From: Elusimicrobiota bacterium | GTDB lineage: Bacteria; Elusimicrobiota; Endomicrobiia; Endomicrobiales; Endomicrobiaceae | Assembly (NCBI GenBank): GCA_031287735.1 | Contig: JAITSO010000004.1 | Coordinates: forward strand, 1-42,378 | Direction: 5' to 3' | DNA length: 42,378 nt | The notes under the pieces: generated by a model | The model's input: the letters and a program-made list of their open reading frames with translations, nothing else | Told to the model about the DNA's origin: nothing | Database searches by the model: none | Shown here: piece by piece, positions 19,987 to 27,942 of the stretch | Numbering within the stretch: the first letter of the stretch is position 1 | Layout of the letters: the number at the start of each line of letters is the position of its first letter | Program-made: the position numbers and the translations under genes

Positions 19987-21363
19987 TCAATCTTGTACTT
20001 TAGTTAAAAAATCATTTATAGCTATTGCAGCTTTTTTGCCCATTCCCATTGCAGAAATGACGGTGCTGCCGCCAACTATATCTCCACCGGCAAAAATTCC
20101 TGATATTGATGTCATCAAATTTTCATCTATAACAACATAACCATGTTTATCAACTTGTAAGTTTTCTGTAAGGGAAGGCAAAATCGGGTTAGGATGAAGA
20201 CCTAATGCTAAAATAACAGTATCGGTTTCAATCGTAAAGTTAGATCCTTTTATTTCAACAGGCAAACGCCTACCAGAAGCATCAGGTTCTCCAAGTTCCA
20301 TTTTTATGCACTCTGCAGCTTTTACAAATCGCTTTTCGTCACCTATAAATTTGACAGGGTTTGTTAAAGTTAAAAACTCAATTCCTTCTTCTTTTGCATG
20401 AATTCTCTCTTCAGATCTTGCAGGCATTTCTTTTTCTGTTCTTCTGTAAACTAATTTAACGCTTCTAGCTCCAAGCCTCAAAGCTGTTCTTGCAGAATCC
20501 ATCGCAGTATTGCCTCCACCAACTACAACTACGTTTTTTCCGCGATAAATAGGAGTATCGTAATTAGGAAAATCAAATGCACGCATAAGATTTACCCTTG
20601 ATAAAAATTCATTCGAAGAATATATGTGGTTTAAATTCTCGCCTTCAATTTTTGGAAAAACCGGAAGACCAGCTCCTGCTGCAATAAAAATGGCTTTATA
20701 TCCCTCATCAAACAAATTTTGAACAGTTTTTGTTCTGCCGATTAAAGTGTTTAAAACTATTTTTAGCTTAAGTTTTTTTAAAGATTCTATTTCTTTATCT
20801 AAAATTTCTTTTGGTAGTCTAAATTCTGGAATGCCATATCTTAAAACTCCGCCCGCCAAATGAAGCGTCTCGAAAACTGTAACGTCGTAACCAAACTTTA
20901 ACAAATCCGCTCCGCACGAAATACCCGCAGGTCCCGACCCGACAATGGCGATTTTCATATTTTTGCTTACACAATTAACAGTAGCACTTTCTTCGACAGC
21001 ATTATCGGCAGCAAATCGTTCTAAATTTCCTATTGAAACCGACTCGCTCTTTTTTCCTAGTATGCAAAATTTTTCACATTGATTTTCTTGAGGGCAGACT
21101 CTGCCACAAACTGCTGGTAAGTTGTTTTTTTCCTTTAAAATGGTTAGAGCTTTAGATGTGTTATTTAAGGCAATTTGCTTTATAAAAGCCGGGATGTTTA
21201 TTCCAACCGGGCAACCTGTTGAACATAGAGGTTTAAGACACTGAAGACATCTTTTAGCTTCTTCAATAGCTTCTTCTTTTGTAAATCCAAAACCGACTTG
21301 CTTAAAATCAGTTTTTCTAATCGATGCTTCTCTTTGTGATGGTTTTATTCTTTGTTTGGGCAT
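19987..21363 (-). CDS. nfnB: NfnB / glutamate-synthase small-subunit-like FAD oxidoreductase
   Basis: 458 aa, the usual length for the large subunit of NADH-dependent ferredoxin:NADP oxidoreductase (NfnB) or sulfide dehydrogenase SudA. The N-terminal third has Cys clusters for two [4Fe-4S] centres (CLQCLKPLCSTGCPVG near residue 40, and CGRVCPQENQCEKFC near 90). Then come a GSGPAGISCG dinucleotide fold for FAD near 140, VVVGGGNTAMD for NAD(P)H near 280, and a C-terminal GIFAGGDIVGG FAD motif. It overlaps the end of nfnA by 19 bases, the standard arrangement for this pair, and the giant gene follows 27 bases later. With nfnA it would balance NADH, NADPH and ferredoxin pools in the cytoplasm. 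Nfn and Sud cannot be told apart by eye, nor GltD, although no glutamate synthase large subunit is nearby. Confidence 0.9.
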   Translation of the reverse strand: MPKQRIKPSQREASIRKTDFKQVGFGFTKEEAIEEAKRCLQCLKPLCSTGCPVGINIPAFIKQIALNNTSKALTILKEKNNLPAVCGRVCPQENQCEKFCILGKKSESVSIGNLERFAADNAVEESATVNCVSKNMKIAIVGSGPAGISCGADLLKFGYDVTVFETLHLAGGVLRYGIPEFRLPKEILDKEIESLKKLKLKIVLNTLIGRTKTVQNLFDEGYKAIFIAAGAGLPVFPKIEGENLNHIYSSNEFLSRVNLMRAFDFPNYDTPIYRGKNVVVVGGGNTAMDSARTALRLGARSVKLVYRRTEKEMPARSEERIHAKEEGIEFLTLTNPVKFIGDEKRFVKAAECIKMELGEPDASGRRLPVEIKGSNFTIETDTVILALGLHPNPILPSLTENLQVDKHGYVVIDENLMTSISGIFAGGDIVGGSTVISAMGMGKKAAIAINDFLTKVQD

Positions 21364-22202
21364 CCGCAGTTGCCATCCTCTAAACTTTTTTTAAACTTAT
21401 CTAGCGAAATCTGTTCATTTTCTTTAAAAAGCGTAAGTCTTGAATACAATTCTTCCCAATCCACAAGATGAGCGTCAAACTCAGGACCGTCCACACAAGC
21501 AAATTTTGTTTCTCCATTTATTACAACTCTGCACGCTCCGCACATTCCGCTAGCGTCTACCATTATCGGGTTTAAAGAAACCATCGTGGGTATTTTTTTC
21601 TCTTTTGAAACATCAGCCGAGGCTCTCATCATAACAGCCGGTCCTATTGCGTAAATCAAATCTACTTTCTCGTTACTTATAACTTCTCTTAAAATATCTG
21701 TTACCAAACCTTTAATACCTCTACTGCCGTCATTGGTCGCAAAAAAAAGTTCATCGCTTTCTGCTTTTAATTCATCTTCAAGAATTATTAAATCTTTGCT
21801 TCTGGCACCGATGATAGTTATGATTTTATTATCAGTTTTTTTTAATTCTTTTATCACTGGCAAAATTTCAGCAGTTCCAACGCCTCCAGCGACAGCAACA
21901 ACAGTTCCATATTTTTTAATTTCTGTAGGTTTCCCTAGTGGACCGGCAAAATCTTTTATGAAATCACCTTCTTCAAGGCAAGCAAGATGAGACGTGCTTT
22001 TGCCGATTTCTTGGAAAATTATTCTCACCCATCCTTCTTTGACATTTGCACCAGCAATAGTCAAAGGAACACGTTCGCCCTTGTCGTCAATTCTAAACAT
22101 AATAAACTGACCTGCTTTTGCGTTTTTTGCAACTTCAGGAGCATAAATCAAAAAATTGTAAATTTTAGGTGATAACAGCTTTTTGGAAATGATTTTATAC
22201 AT
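21345..22202 (-). CDS. nfnA: NfnA / ferredoxin-NADP reductase-like subunit
   Basis: 285 aa, the usual length of the small subunit of NfnAB or SudAB. The N-terminal half is a ferredoxin-reductase FAD barrel with RVPLTIAG where the family binds flavin; the middle holds the NAD(P)-binding part with AVAGGVGTAEILPV near residue 105. The C-terminal part has GMCGACRVVI followed by KFACVDGPEF, the Cys set for a [2Fe-2S] cluster. It is first in the operon, 65 bases downstream of a good -10 element, and has only a weak ribosome site (GAGAG). Partner of nfnB. Confidence 0.9.
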   Translation of the reverse strand: MYKIISKKLLSPKIYNFLIYAPEVAKNAKAGQFIMFRIDDKGERVPLTIAGANVKEGWVRIIFQEIGKSTSHLACLEEGDFIKDFAGPLGKPTEIKKYGTVVAVAGGVGTAEILPVIKELKKTDNKIITIIGARSKDLIILEDELKAESDELFFATNDGSRGIKGLVTDILREVISNEKVDLIYAIGPAVMMRASADVSKEKKIPTMVSLNPIMVDASGMCGACRVVINGETKFACVDGPEFDAHLVDWEELYSRLTLFKENEQISLDKFKKSLEDGNCGCPNKE

Positions 22203-22266
22203 TTTCGACTCTCAAAACTACTAGCGTTTACCGTAAGTTCCATGTTCGTGCATTGAAACGTCGCTG

Positions 22267-22295
22267 ATTATAATGGAATTAAAAAAAAATATCAA
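22267..22295 (-). promoter_or_regulatory. Sigma-70-type promoter for nfnA-nfnB-giant gene
   Basis: On the minus strand TTGATA (22295-22290), a 17-base spacer and TATAAT (22272-22267). The predicted transcript start near 22260 leaves a leader of about 58 bases before ATG 22202. The spacer is T-rich. No other good promoter is visible before the giant gene. Confidence 0.62.
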
Positions 22296-22383
22296 CATAC
22301 TGCAATATCAAATTATAAGAAAATCGCTACTATCAAAAAAACTCACATGATGACAGCAAACTACGCAAAAATAAAAGAAAAAT

Positions 22384-22412
22384 TTATTTTTTGCACATAA
22401 ATTTTGTATACT
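22384..22412 (+). promoter_or_regulatory. Weak candidate promoter for the folP operon
   Basis: TATACT at 22407-22412 is a fair -10 element 55 bases before folP; the hexamer 17 bases upstream (TTATTT) is a poor -35, and the better TTGCAC at 22391 is only 10 bases away. The divergent intergenic region 22203-22467 shows no other feature. Confidence 0.3.
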
Positions 22413-22467
22413 AACTGCATTATCAATCAGCTAGCAAAAAAATCTAAAAATAAAAAAGTACTAACAT

Positions 22468-23652
22468 ATGGAGTTTCAGGTGTTACTTAGGAAAGCTGTT
22501 GTAACCAAATTTGACGAAGCTTTACGACTTGTAAAAAAAACAAACTGCAATTCTTCTGTTTTTGAAAAGCTCGCAAAAAAAAGTTTAATGTTTCCTTTAG
22601 TTTTCGAAAAAATAGACAATCGTGCTGCAAATATTTTAAAGCAAGAATCTCTTCGTGTAGGAGCAGATGCCGCAGTTTGCGAAGACGTAAGTAAATTCAA
22701 GAAAGGAACTTCAGACGCTGTTCTTTTTGCTACGGAAAATCAAATAGAAAAACTTATCACTAAACTTTCTATACAACCTTTCGGGTTAAAGCAAATCGCT
22801 TTGCAAATTAAAGATATTCTTTTGGCAAACTCAAAAAAATTTTTCAGCTATAAAAATAAAAAAATAGATTTAACTTCTCCTATCGTGATGGGAATTATAA
22901 ACGTAACGCCAGATTCTTTTTCAGGAGACGGCATAACGGACCCTGATATTGCACTAAAAAGAGCAATTGATTTTGAAGAATCAGGTGCAAAAATAATAGA
23001 TATTGGTGCCGAATCTACAAGACCTGGTTCAGATTTTATAGACGCAAAAACAGAAATACAAAGATTGCTTCCTGCTTTAAAAAAAATAAGAAAAGTCATA
23101 AAAATTCCAATATCAATAGACACTTACAAGTACGAAACAGCAAAAGCAGTTCTCGCTGAAGGTGCAGATATCATCAACGATATTTTCGCTTTAAGAGAAG
23201 GAAAAGATAAATTAGCATCTCTTATAAGAGAAGAAAACGCCGGGCTGATACTTATGCATGCAAAAGGCAAACCTAAAAACATGCAAAAAAATCCGTCATA
23301 TAAAAACTGTGTTTCAGAGATTTACGAATTTTTAGCCGCAAGAAAGGAATACGCTTTGAAGTTTGCAATCAAAGAAGAAAACATCGCTGTAGATCCTGGT
23401 CCGGGCTTTGGAAAAGTTTTAGAACACAATGTTGAACTTGTAAAAAACATGTCTGTTTTTTCGTCTCTTGGAGCAGTTGTTGGTGCAGTTTCAAGGAAAA
23501 GATTTGTGCGTGAAATTTGCTCAAATGATAAAACTTCTTTTGTTGCTTTAAATATCCTTACAGCTTTTTGCGGAGCAGACATTATAAGAACCCACGACGT
23601 CAAAGAGACTGTTGAATCTTTAAAAATAATAAAATTTTTCCGGAGAGTTTAA
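22468..23652 (+). CDS. folP: Dihydropteroate synthase with N-terminal extension
   Basis: Condenses p-aminobenzoate with hydroxymethyl-dihydropterin diphosphate in folate synthesis. The TIM-barrel core occupies residues about 130-394 and carries INVTPDSFSGDG (144-155), DIGAESTRPGS, SIDTYKYETA, LMHAKGKPKNMQ, DPGPGFGK, VGAVSRKRF and RTHDV, all recognisable forms of the family motifs. The first 130 residues are extra compared with the usual 260-280 aa enzyme; similar extended DHPS proteins are known in other anaerobes. ATG 22468 has no clear ribosome site, so the exact start is less sure, but the frame is open and coding-like from there. The stop shares one base with the cdaA start (TAATG). Confidence 0.93.
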   Translation: MEFQVLLRKAVVTKFDEALRLVKKTNCNSSVFEKLAKKSLMFPLVFEKIDNRAANILKQESLRVGADAAVCEDVSKFKKGTSDAVLFATENQIEKLITKLSIQPFGLKQIALQIKDILLANSKKFFSYKNKKIDLTSPIVMGIINVTPDSFSGDGITDPDIALKRAIDFEESGAKIIDIGAESTRPGSDFIDAKTEIQRLLPALKKIRKVIKIPISIDTYKYETAKAVLAEGADIINDIFALREGKDKLASLIREENAGLILMHAKGKPKNMQKNPSYKNCVSEIYEFLAARKEYALKFAIKEENIAVDPGPGFGKVLEHNVELVKNMSVFSSLGAVVGAVSRKRFVREICSNDKTSFVALNILTAFCGADIIRTHDVKETVESLKIIKFFRRV

Positions 23653-24413
23653 TGAACTTGCTGCTTTATATTTATGATGCTTACATTTCAAATATTTTAG
23701 ATATTTTAACACTTACAGTAATTTTTTATAAGATAATTCTTATTATTAAAGGTACAAGAACTATCCAAGTTCTTGCTGGAATATTTTTTATTTTAGCTCT
23801 CACAATAGTTTCAAGAGATATCTTGCGTCTTAATGCTTTATCATGGATTTTAGAGAACTTTTGGCTTGCGGCTGTAGTTATTTTTTCTGTTGTTTTTCAA
23901 ACTGAAATAAGAAATCTTTTTGCTCAAGTTGGAGGTCAGTTTTTAAGCTCAAAAAATAAAATTAAAGATACTTTTTTATGCGAAATTGTAGAATCTTTAG
24001 AGGATTTAAGTATTAATAAATACGGTGCTCTTATTGTGATAGAAAACGAAATAGGTCTGAAAAATTTTGTTGAAACAGGCGTTATTTTAGGAGCCACTAT
24101 TTCAAAAGAATTGCTTTTATCAATTTTTAAAAGCAAGCATGCTCCCTTGCACGATGGCGCCGTAATCATCTCGGGAGAAAAAATTGTAGCCGCAAATTGT
24201 GTTATACCTCTAAGCAACAACGCCAACATAAAACTTCACGGAACAAGACACAGAGCAGCACTGGGTCTTAGTGAAAGCACAGATGCAGTAGTGATTGTAG
24301 TTTCTGAAGAAACAGGCCGCATTTCAGTGGCTTTCAAGGGAGAATTAAAAGTTGCAACAATTGAGAACTTGCCCGAAATTGTCAAAAATTACACCTACAA
24401 AAAGAATGTTTAA
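23652..24413 (+). CDS. cdaA: Membrane diadenylate cyclase CdaA
   Basis: Makes cyclic di-AMP from two ATP. 253 aa with three N-terminal membrane helices (about residues 13-32, 38-58 and 65-85), a short linker and the DAC domain with the catalytic DGA at 168-170 and RHR at 199-201 (GTRHRAALG). Ribosome site CGGAGAG lies within the end of folP and the two genes overlap by one base, so they are translationally coupled. The usual neighbour cdaR (ybbR) is absent; pyrB follows after 29 bases. c-di-AMP commonly controls osmotic and wall homeostasis. Confidence 0.93.
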   Translation: MNLLLYIYDAYISNILDILTLTVIFYKIILIIKGTRTIQVLAGIFFILALTIVSRDILRLNALSWILENFWLAAVVIFSVVFQTEIRNLFAQVGGQFLSSKNKIKDTFLCEIVESLEDLSINKYGALIVIENEIGLKNFVETGVILGATISKELLLSIFKSKHAPLHDGAVIISGEKIVAANCVIPLSNNANIKLHGTRHRAALGLSESTDAVVIVVSEETGRISVAFKGELKVATIENLPEIVKNYTYKKNV

Positions 24414-24442
24414 TTTTATAATTTTGACACCGGGGTAAACTT

Positions 24443-25399
24443 ATGTCATTTTTTCATAAAGATTTAATTGGTATAGAAAGATTAGATAAAAAAGAGCTGC
24501 AATTTATTTTAGACAACGTCAAAGCTTTTAAAACACTGTTTACAAGAAATGTAAAAAAAGCTCCTACCTTGATTGGAAAAACTGTCGTAACTTTGTTTTT
24601 TGAACCTTCCACAAGAACAAGAAATTCTTTTGAAATAGCAGCAAAGAGGCTATCAGCAGATGTAATAAATATTGCTGTCAATGTTTCAAGCCTTGTCAAA
24701 GGTGAAAGTTTAATAGACACAGGAAAAACACTTGAGGCTATGAATGCAGATTATATAATCATCAGGCATTCTTTAACAGGTGCGCCTGAAATTCTGTCTA
24801 AAAATTTAAATGCATCAATAATAAATGCCGGCGACGGTTTTCATGAACATCCCACGCAAGGTCTTTTAGATTTATACACTATTTACGAAAAAAAGAAGAC
24901 GCTTAAAAATTTGAAAGTTTTACTTGTCGGCGACATTTTGCATTCGCGCGTTGCAAAATCCAATATTTGGGCACTTACGAAGATGGGAGTTCAAGTATCC
25001 GTTTCAGGACCACCTACTTTAATTCCTCAAAGAATTGAAGAGCTAGGCGTTAAAGTTTATTACAATTTAGACCAAGCCTTAAAAGAAACAGACGTTGTAA
25101 ATATCTTAAGAATACAGCTTGAACGTCAGCAAGAAAACTTGTTTCCTTCAGTTAGAGAATACACAGCTTTATATCAAGTGACAAAAGAAAGATTAGCTCT
25201 ATTAAAACGCGATGTTTTAATAATGCATCCTGGTCCGATGAATAGAGGAATAGAAATATCGTCAGATGCCGCAGACAGTGTAAATTCTGTTATAAACGAA
25301 CAAGTCACAAATGGTATTGCTGTGCGAATGGCTGTTTTGTATTTATTAAAACCAAATAAACCAAACAAAACTAAAACAAGGCAAAAAAATGTCTATTGA
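24443..25399 (+). CDS. pyrB: Aspartate carbamoyltransferase catalytic chain
   Basis: Joins carbamoyl phosphate and aspartate in pyrimidine synthesis. 318 aa, normal family length. The carbamoyl-phosphate loop FFEPSTRTRNSFE is at residues 52-64, HPTQGLLDLYTI holds the conserved His and Gln, and VGDILHSRVAKSN and MHPGPMNRG complete the aspartate site. A GGGG ribosome site lies eight bases before the ATG. It overlaps pyrC by 11 bases. No regulatory chain pyrI is present, as in many bacteria outside the enterics. Confidence 0.96.
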   Translation: MSFFHKDLIGIERLDKKELQFILDNVKAFKTLFTRNVKKAPTLIGKTVVTLFFEPSTRTRNSFEIAAKRLSADVINIAVNVSSLVKGESLIDTGKTLEAMNADYIIIRHSLTGAPEILSKNLNASIINAGDGFHEHPTQGLLDLYTIYEKKKTLKNLKVLLVGDILHSRVAKSNIWALTKMGVQVSVSGPPTLIPQRIEELGVKVYYNLDQALKETDVVNILRIQLERQQENLFPSVREYTALYQVTKERLALLKRDVLIMHPGPMNRGIEISSDAADSVNSVINEQVTNGIAVRMAVLYLLKPNKPNKTKTRQKNVY

Positions 25400-26660
25400 A
25401 ATTAGAAATGCAAGGATTATTGACCCTAAACAAAACCAAGATTTTGTAGGAAGTGTTTTTATTGAAAACGGTTTGATTGTTTCAAAACTTTCAAAAACTG
25501 CTGAAAAAATTATTGACGCAAAAAACAAAATTGTAGTTCCTGGTCTTATTGATGTTCATTGCCATTTAAGAGAACCTGGCTTTGAAGGAAAAGAAACTAT
25601 TATTACAGGTACAAAATCAGCTGCAAAAGGTGGTATCACAAGTGTTTTGTGCATGCCTAACACGAACCCTCCGATAGACAACACACCGACGGTAGAATTT
25701 ATCCTTTTTAAATCTCAAAAAGATGGTTTAGTAAATGTTTTTCCGATAGGATGTGCTACAAAATCTTTGCAAGGGAAAGAACTTTCTGAGATAGGTGTTT
25801 TAAAAAAAGCTGGAATAGTTGCTATAAGCGATGACGGCTTTCCAATTGCAAGCTCTCAAATAATGAGACGAGCTTTAGAATACGCAAAAATGTTTAAACT
25901 TCCGGTAATTTCTCATGCACAAGATCAAGATTTAAGCAAAAACGGAGTGATGAACGAAGGAAAAAATTCTTTAATTTTAGGTCTTAGAGGCATTCCTCGT
26001 CAATCTGAAGAAATTATGGTAAGTCGCGACATAATGCTTGCAGAACTTACAGGTGGCTACCTTCACATAGCTCATGTTTCAACTGCAGGTTCTGTAGATT
26101 TAGTCAGACAGGCAAAACGAAAGAAGCTAAATGTCACTGCTGAAACTTGTCCTCATTATTTTTCGTTAACAGATGATATTGTAAAAGCTTGGGACGCAAA
26201 TACAAAAATGAACCCACCTTTGAGAGAACAAAAAGACATAGATGCGATAAAAGCTGGTCTTGCTGATGGAACCATAGACTGCATTGCAACTGATCATGCA
26301 CCTCACACTTTTGATGATAAAAACAAAATTTTTGACAATGCCGCTTTTGGAATAATAGGTTTTGAGACAATGTTAAGCCTTGTTTTAAATGAACTTGTAG
26401 ATAAAAACATTTTAAGCCTTCAAGATGCAATTTCTAAGATGACTTCCAATCCTGCAAAAATTTTTAACCTCTCTAAAAAAGGAAGTTTAGACGAAGGTAA
26501 CACCGCAGACATCACAATAATAGACCCGCAGTATTCTTATAAATTTACTAAAGACAGCATAGTTTCAAAGTCTAAAAACTCGCCATTTATAGATCAAAAA
26601 TTCAAAGGTGGAGCTGTAATGACAATAGTTGGCGGGAAAATAGTTTGGAGCGTAAAGTAA
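25389..26660 (+). CDS. pyrC: Dihydroorotase, class I
   Basis: Cyclises carbamoyl-aspartate to dihydroorotate, the step after PyrB. 423 aa, typical of the class I enzyme. The metal-binding DVHCHLREPGFEGKE lies near residues 55-69; MPNTNPPID, SHAQDQDL, HIAHVST, ETCPHYF and IATDHAPHT follow in order. The N- and C-terminal beta domains of amidohydrolases flank the barrel. Start lies inside the end of pyrB, so the two are coupled. Confidence 0.96.
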   Translation: MSIEIRNARIIDPKQNQDFVGSVFIENGLIVSKLSKTAEKIIDAKNKIVVPGLIDVHCHLREPGFEGKETIITGTKSAAKGGITSVLCMPNTNPPIDNTPTVEFILFKSQKDGLVNVFPIGCATKSLQGKELSEIGVLKKAGIVAISDDGFPIASSQIMRRALEYAKMFKLPVISHAQDQDLSKNGVMNEGKNSLILGLRGIPRQSEEIMVSRDIMLAELTGGYLHIAHVSTAGSVDLVRQAKRKKLNVTAETCPHYFSLTDDIVKAWDANTKMNPPLREQKDIDAIKAGLADGTIDCIATDHAPHTFDDKNKIFDNAAFGIIGFETMLSLVLNELVDKNILSLQDAISKMTSNPAKIFNLSKKGSLDEGNTADITIIDPQYSYKFTKDSIVSKSKNSPFIDQKFKGGAVMTIVGGKIVWSVK

Positions 26661-26685
26661 ATTTGGCGTTTTGTAAGGAAATTTT

Positions 26686-27276
26686 ATGATATTGGGGCTT
26701 ACCGGCAGTATCGCATGCGGAAAAACAGAAACTGCTGAAATTTTAAAGTCTTTAGGCGCATACGTAATAGATGCCGATGTCATTTCTAAAAAATTAACCC
26801 AAAAAAATAAAATTATTTTAAACCAAATTCGCAAAAAACTTGGTAAAGATATCTTTTTTGAAAATGGCGATTTAGATAGAAAAAAGCTTGCAGATATTGT
26901 TTTTTCAAACGATAAATATAGAAAAGACCTAGAGAAAATTTTGATACCTAAAATTATAAAAAAAATAAAAGAAATAGCACATAAAAACAGCAAACAAAAA
27001 TTTTTAGTGATAGATGCTCCGCTTCTTTTCGAAACAAAACTGCACAAATTCTGCGATAAAACTTTAACAATTTCTTCTACGCGAGCAAACCAAATCAAAA
27101 GGCTAAAACTTCGTAATAACTTAACGCAATTTCAGATAAAGCAAAGGATACGTTCTCAAATATCTTTGAAAGAAAAAGAAAAACTTTCAGATTTTGTAAT
27201 AAAAAACAATGATACCCAAAGAAATTTAGAAAAAAGAGTAACCGATTTTTTAAACTTCTTAAAAACTACTTATTAG
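26686..27276 (+). CDS. coaE: Dephospho-CoA kinase
   Basis: Last step of coenzyme A synthesis. 196 aa, normal length. P-loop GSIACGKT at residues 7-14, VIDADVISKKL after it as the usual (D)AD substrate motif, and VIDAPLLFE near residue 105. AAGGA ribosome site seven bases before ATG; 25 bases after pyrC. It is the last gene of the folP operon; the repeat field begins just after its stop. Confidence 0.93.
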   Translation: MILGLTGSIACGKTETAEILKSLGAYVIDADVISKKLTQKNKIILNQIRKKLGKDIFFENGDLDRKKLADIVFSNDKYRKDLEKILIPKIIKKIKEIAHKNSKQKFLVIDAPLLFETKLHKFCDKTLTISSTRANQIKRLKLRNNLTQFQIKQRIRSQISLKEKEKLSDFVIKNNDTQRNLEKRVTDFLNFLKTTY

Positions 27277-27390
27277 AGGAGCAAAAATTTTTGGAATAGC
27301 TGCAAGCCATCAATTCCACATTTTTCGGGTGGGCGGCAAGATGTGAGCCTTTAATTCCACATTTTTTAAAAGAGCAGCAGTGCAGTTTAA

Positions 27391-27516
27391 TTCCACATTT
27401 CAAACAGGAAGTAGCAATTCCACCTTTTTCAGGTGGACGAATGCCAAGATGCAAGCCTTTAATTCCACCTTTTTTAAAGGGGGTGGGCGGGCTAGCACGG
27501 CCGGGGGTTTTCAAAC
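27391..27516 (+). repeat. Dispersed repeat element, copy A (126 bases)
   Basis: Begins TTCCACATTTCAAACAGG, includes the perfect hairpin CCACCT-TTTTC-AGGTGG at 27420-27436, a second AATTCCACC unit, and ends in a G+C-rich tail (GGGCGGGCTAGCACGGCC) and GGGGGTTTTCAAAC. It matches copy B with only about two differences over 126 bases. Confidence 0.88.
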
Positions 27517-27583
27517 CTCTCGACTTTACCGGTTTTCCATTCAATTTTTATTTGATCCTCATAAATTTAGGTTTTAAATCCCT

Positions 27584-27619
27584 GCACTTTTCAAGTGCTG
27601 TCCCTTTATGAAAGGGACA
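27584..27619. repeat. Two adjacent hairpins between repeat copies
   Basis: GCACTT-TTC-AAGTGC at 27584-27598 and TGTCCCTTT-ATG-AAAGGGACA at 27599-27619, both perfect stems with three-base loops. Neither is followed by a T run on the plus strand, so they are not simple terminators; they resemble the palindromes of the surrounding repeats. Confidence 0.6.
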
Positions 27620-27689
27620 ATTTTGCGACGAGGTGGGACGAAATTCCCACTTTTTCGGGAGGAAATAGACGATTCAAGCCGTTTTTATT

Positions 27690-27876
27690 CCACCTTTTTT
27701 AAAAATGTGTGACTTCAATTCCACATTTCAAACAGGAGGTAGCAATTCCACCTTTTTCAGGTGGACGAATGCCAAGATGCAAGCCTTTAATTCCACATTT
27801 TTTAAAGGGGGTGGGCGGGCTAGCACGGCCGGGGGTTTTCAAACTCCAGACTTTAATTTTTTACGCAAACCTTTAT
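27690..27876 (+). repeat. Dispersed repeat element, copy B with extended flanks
   Basis: The 126-base core is 27719-27844. Beyond the core the left flank (from CCACCTTTTTTAAAAATG) and right flank (CAGACTTTAATTTTTTACG..AAACCTTTAT) are also found at copy C on the far side of the restriction-modification gene, but not at copy A. Copies B and C are thus direct repeats bounding that gene. Confidence 0.88.
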
Positions 27877-27942
27877 TTCTTATTTTTACAATTCAAACAC
27901 TAAAAAAAATAAAGTATTTACTTAAACCTAAGGAGCAACAAA

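Larger units (their letters stand above)
27277..27942. repeat. Repeat-filled intergenic region before the restriction-modification gene
   Basis: No convincing gene. The region is packed with short units beginning AATTCCAC(A/C)TTTTT (near 27312, 27353, 27389, 27416, 27461, 27686, 27718, 27745 and 27790), two long copies of a 126-base element, and several hairpins. The stretch 27845-27942 is AT-rich leader for the next gene and carries a poor promoter candidate (TTTACA at 27885 and TAAAGT at 27910, 19 apart). Confidence 0.8.

Noticed and set aside
19987-21363. True glutamate synthase small subunit (gltD)
   Set aside because: No large subunit is nearby and the partner gene with a [2Fe-2S] motif fits NfnAB or SudAB.
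22391-22412. TTGCAC and TATACT as a full promoter for folP
   Set aside because: The spacer is only 10 bases, too short for a sigma-70 promoter.
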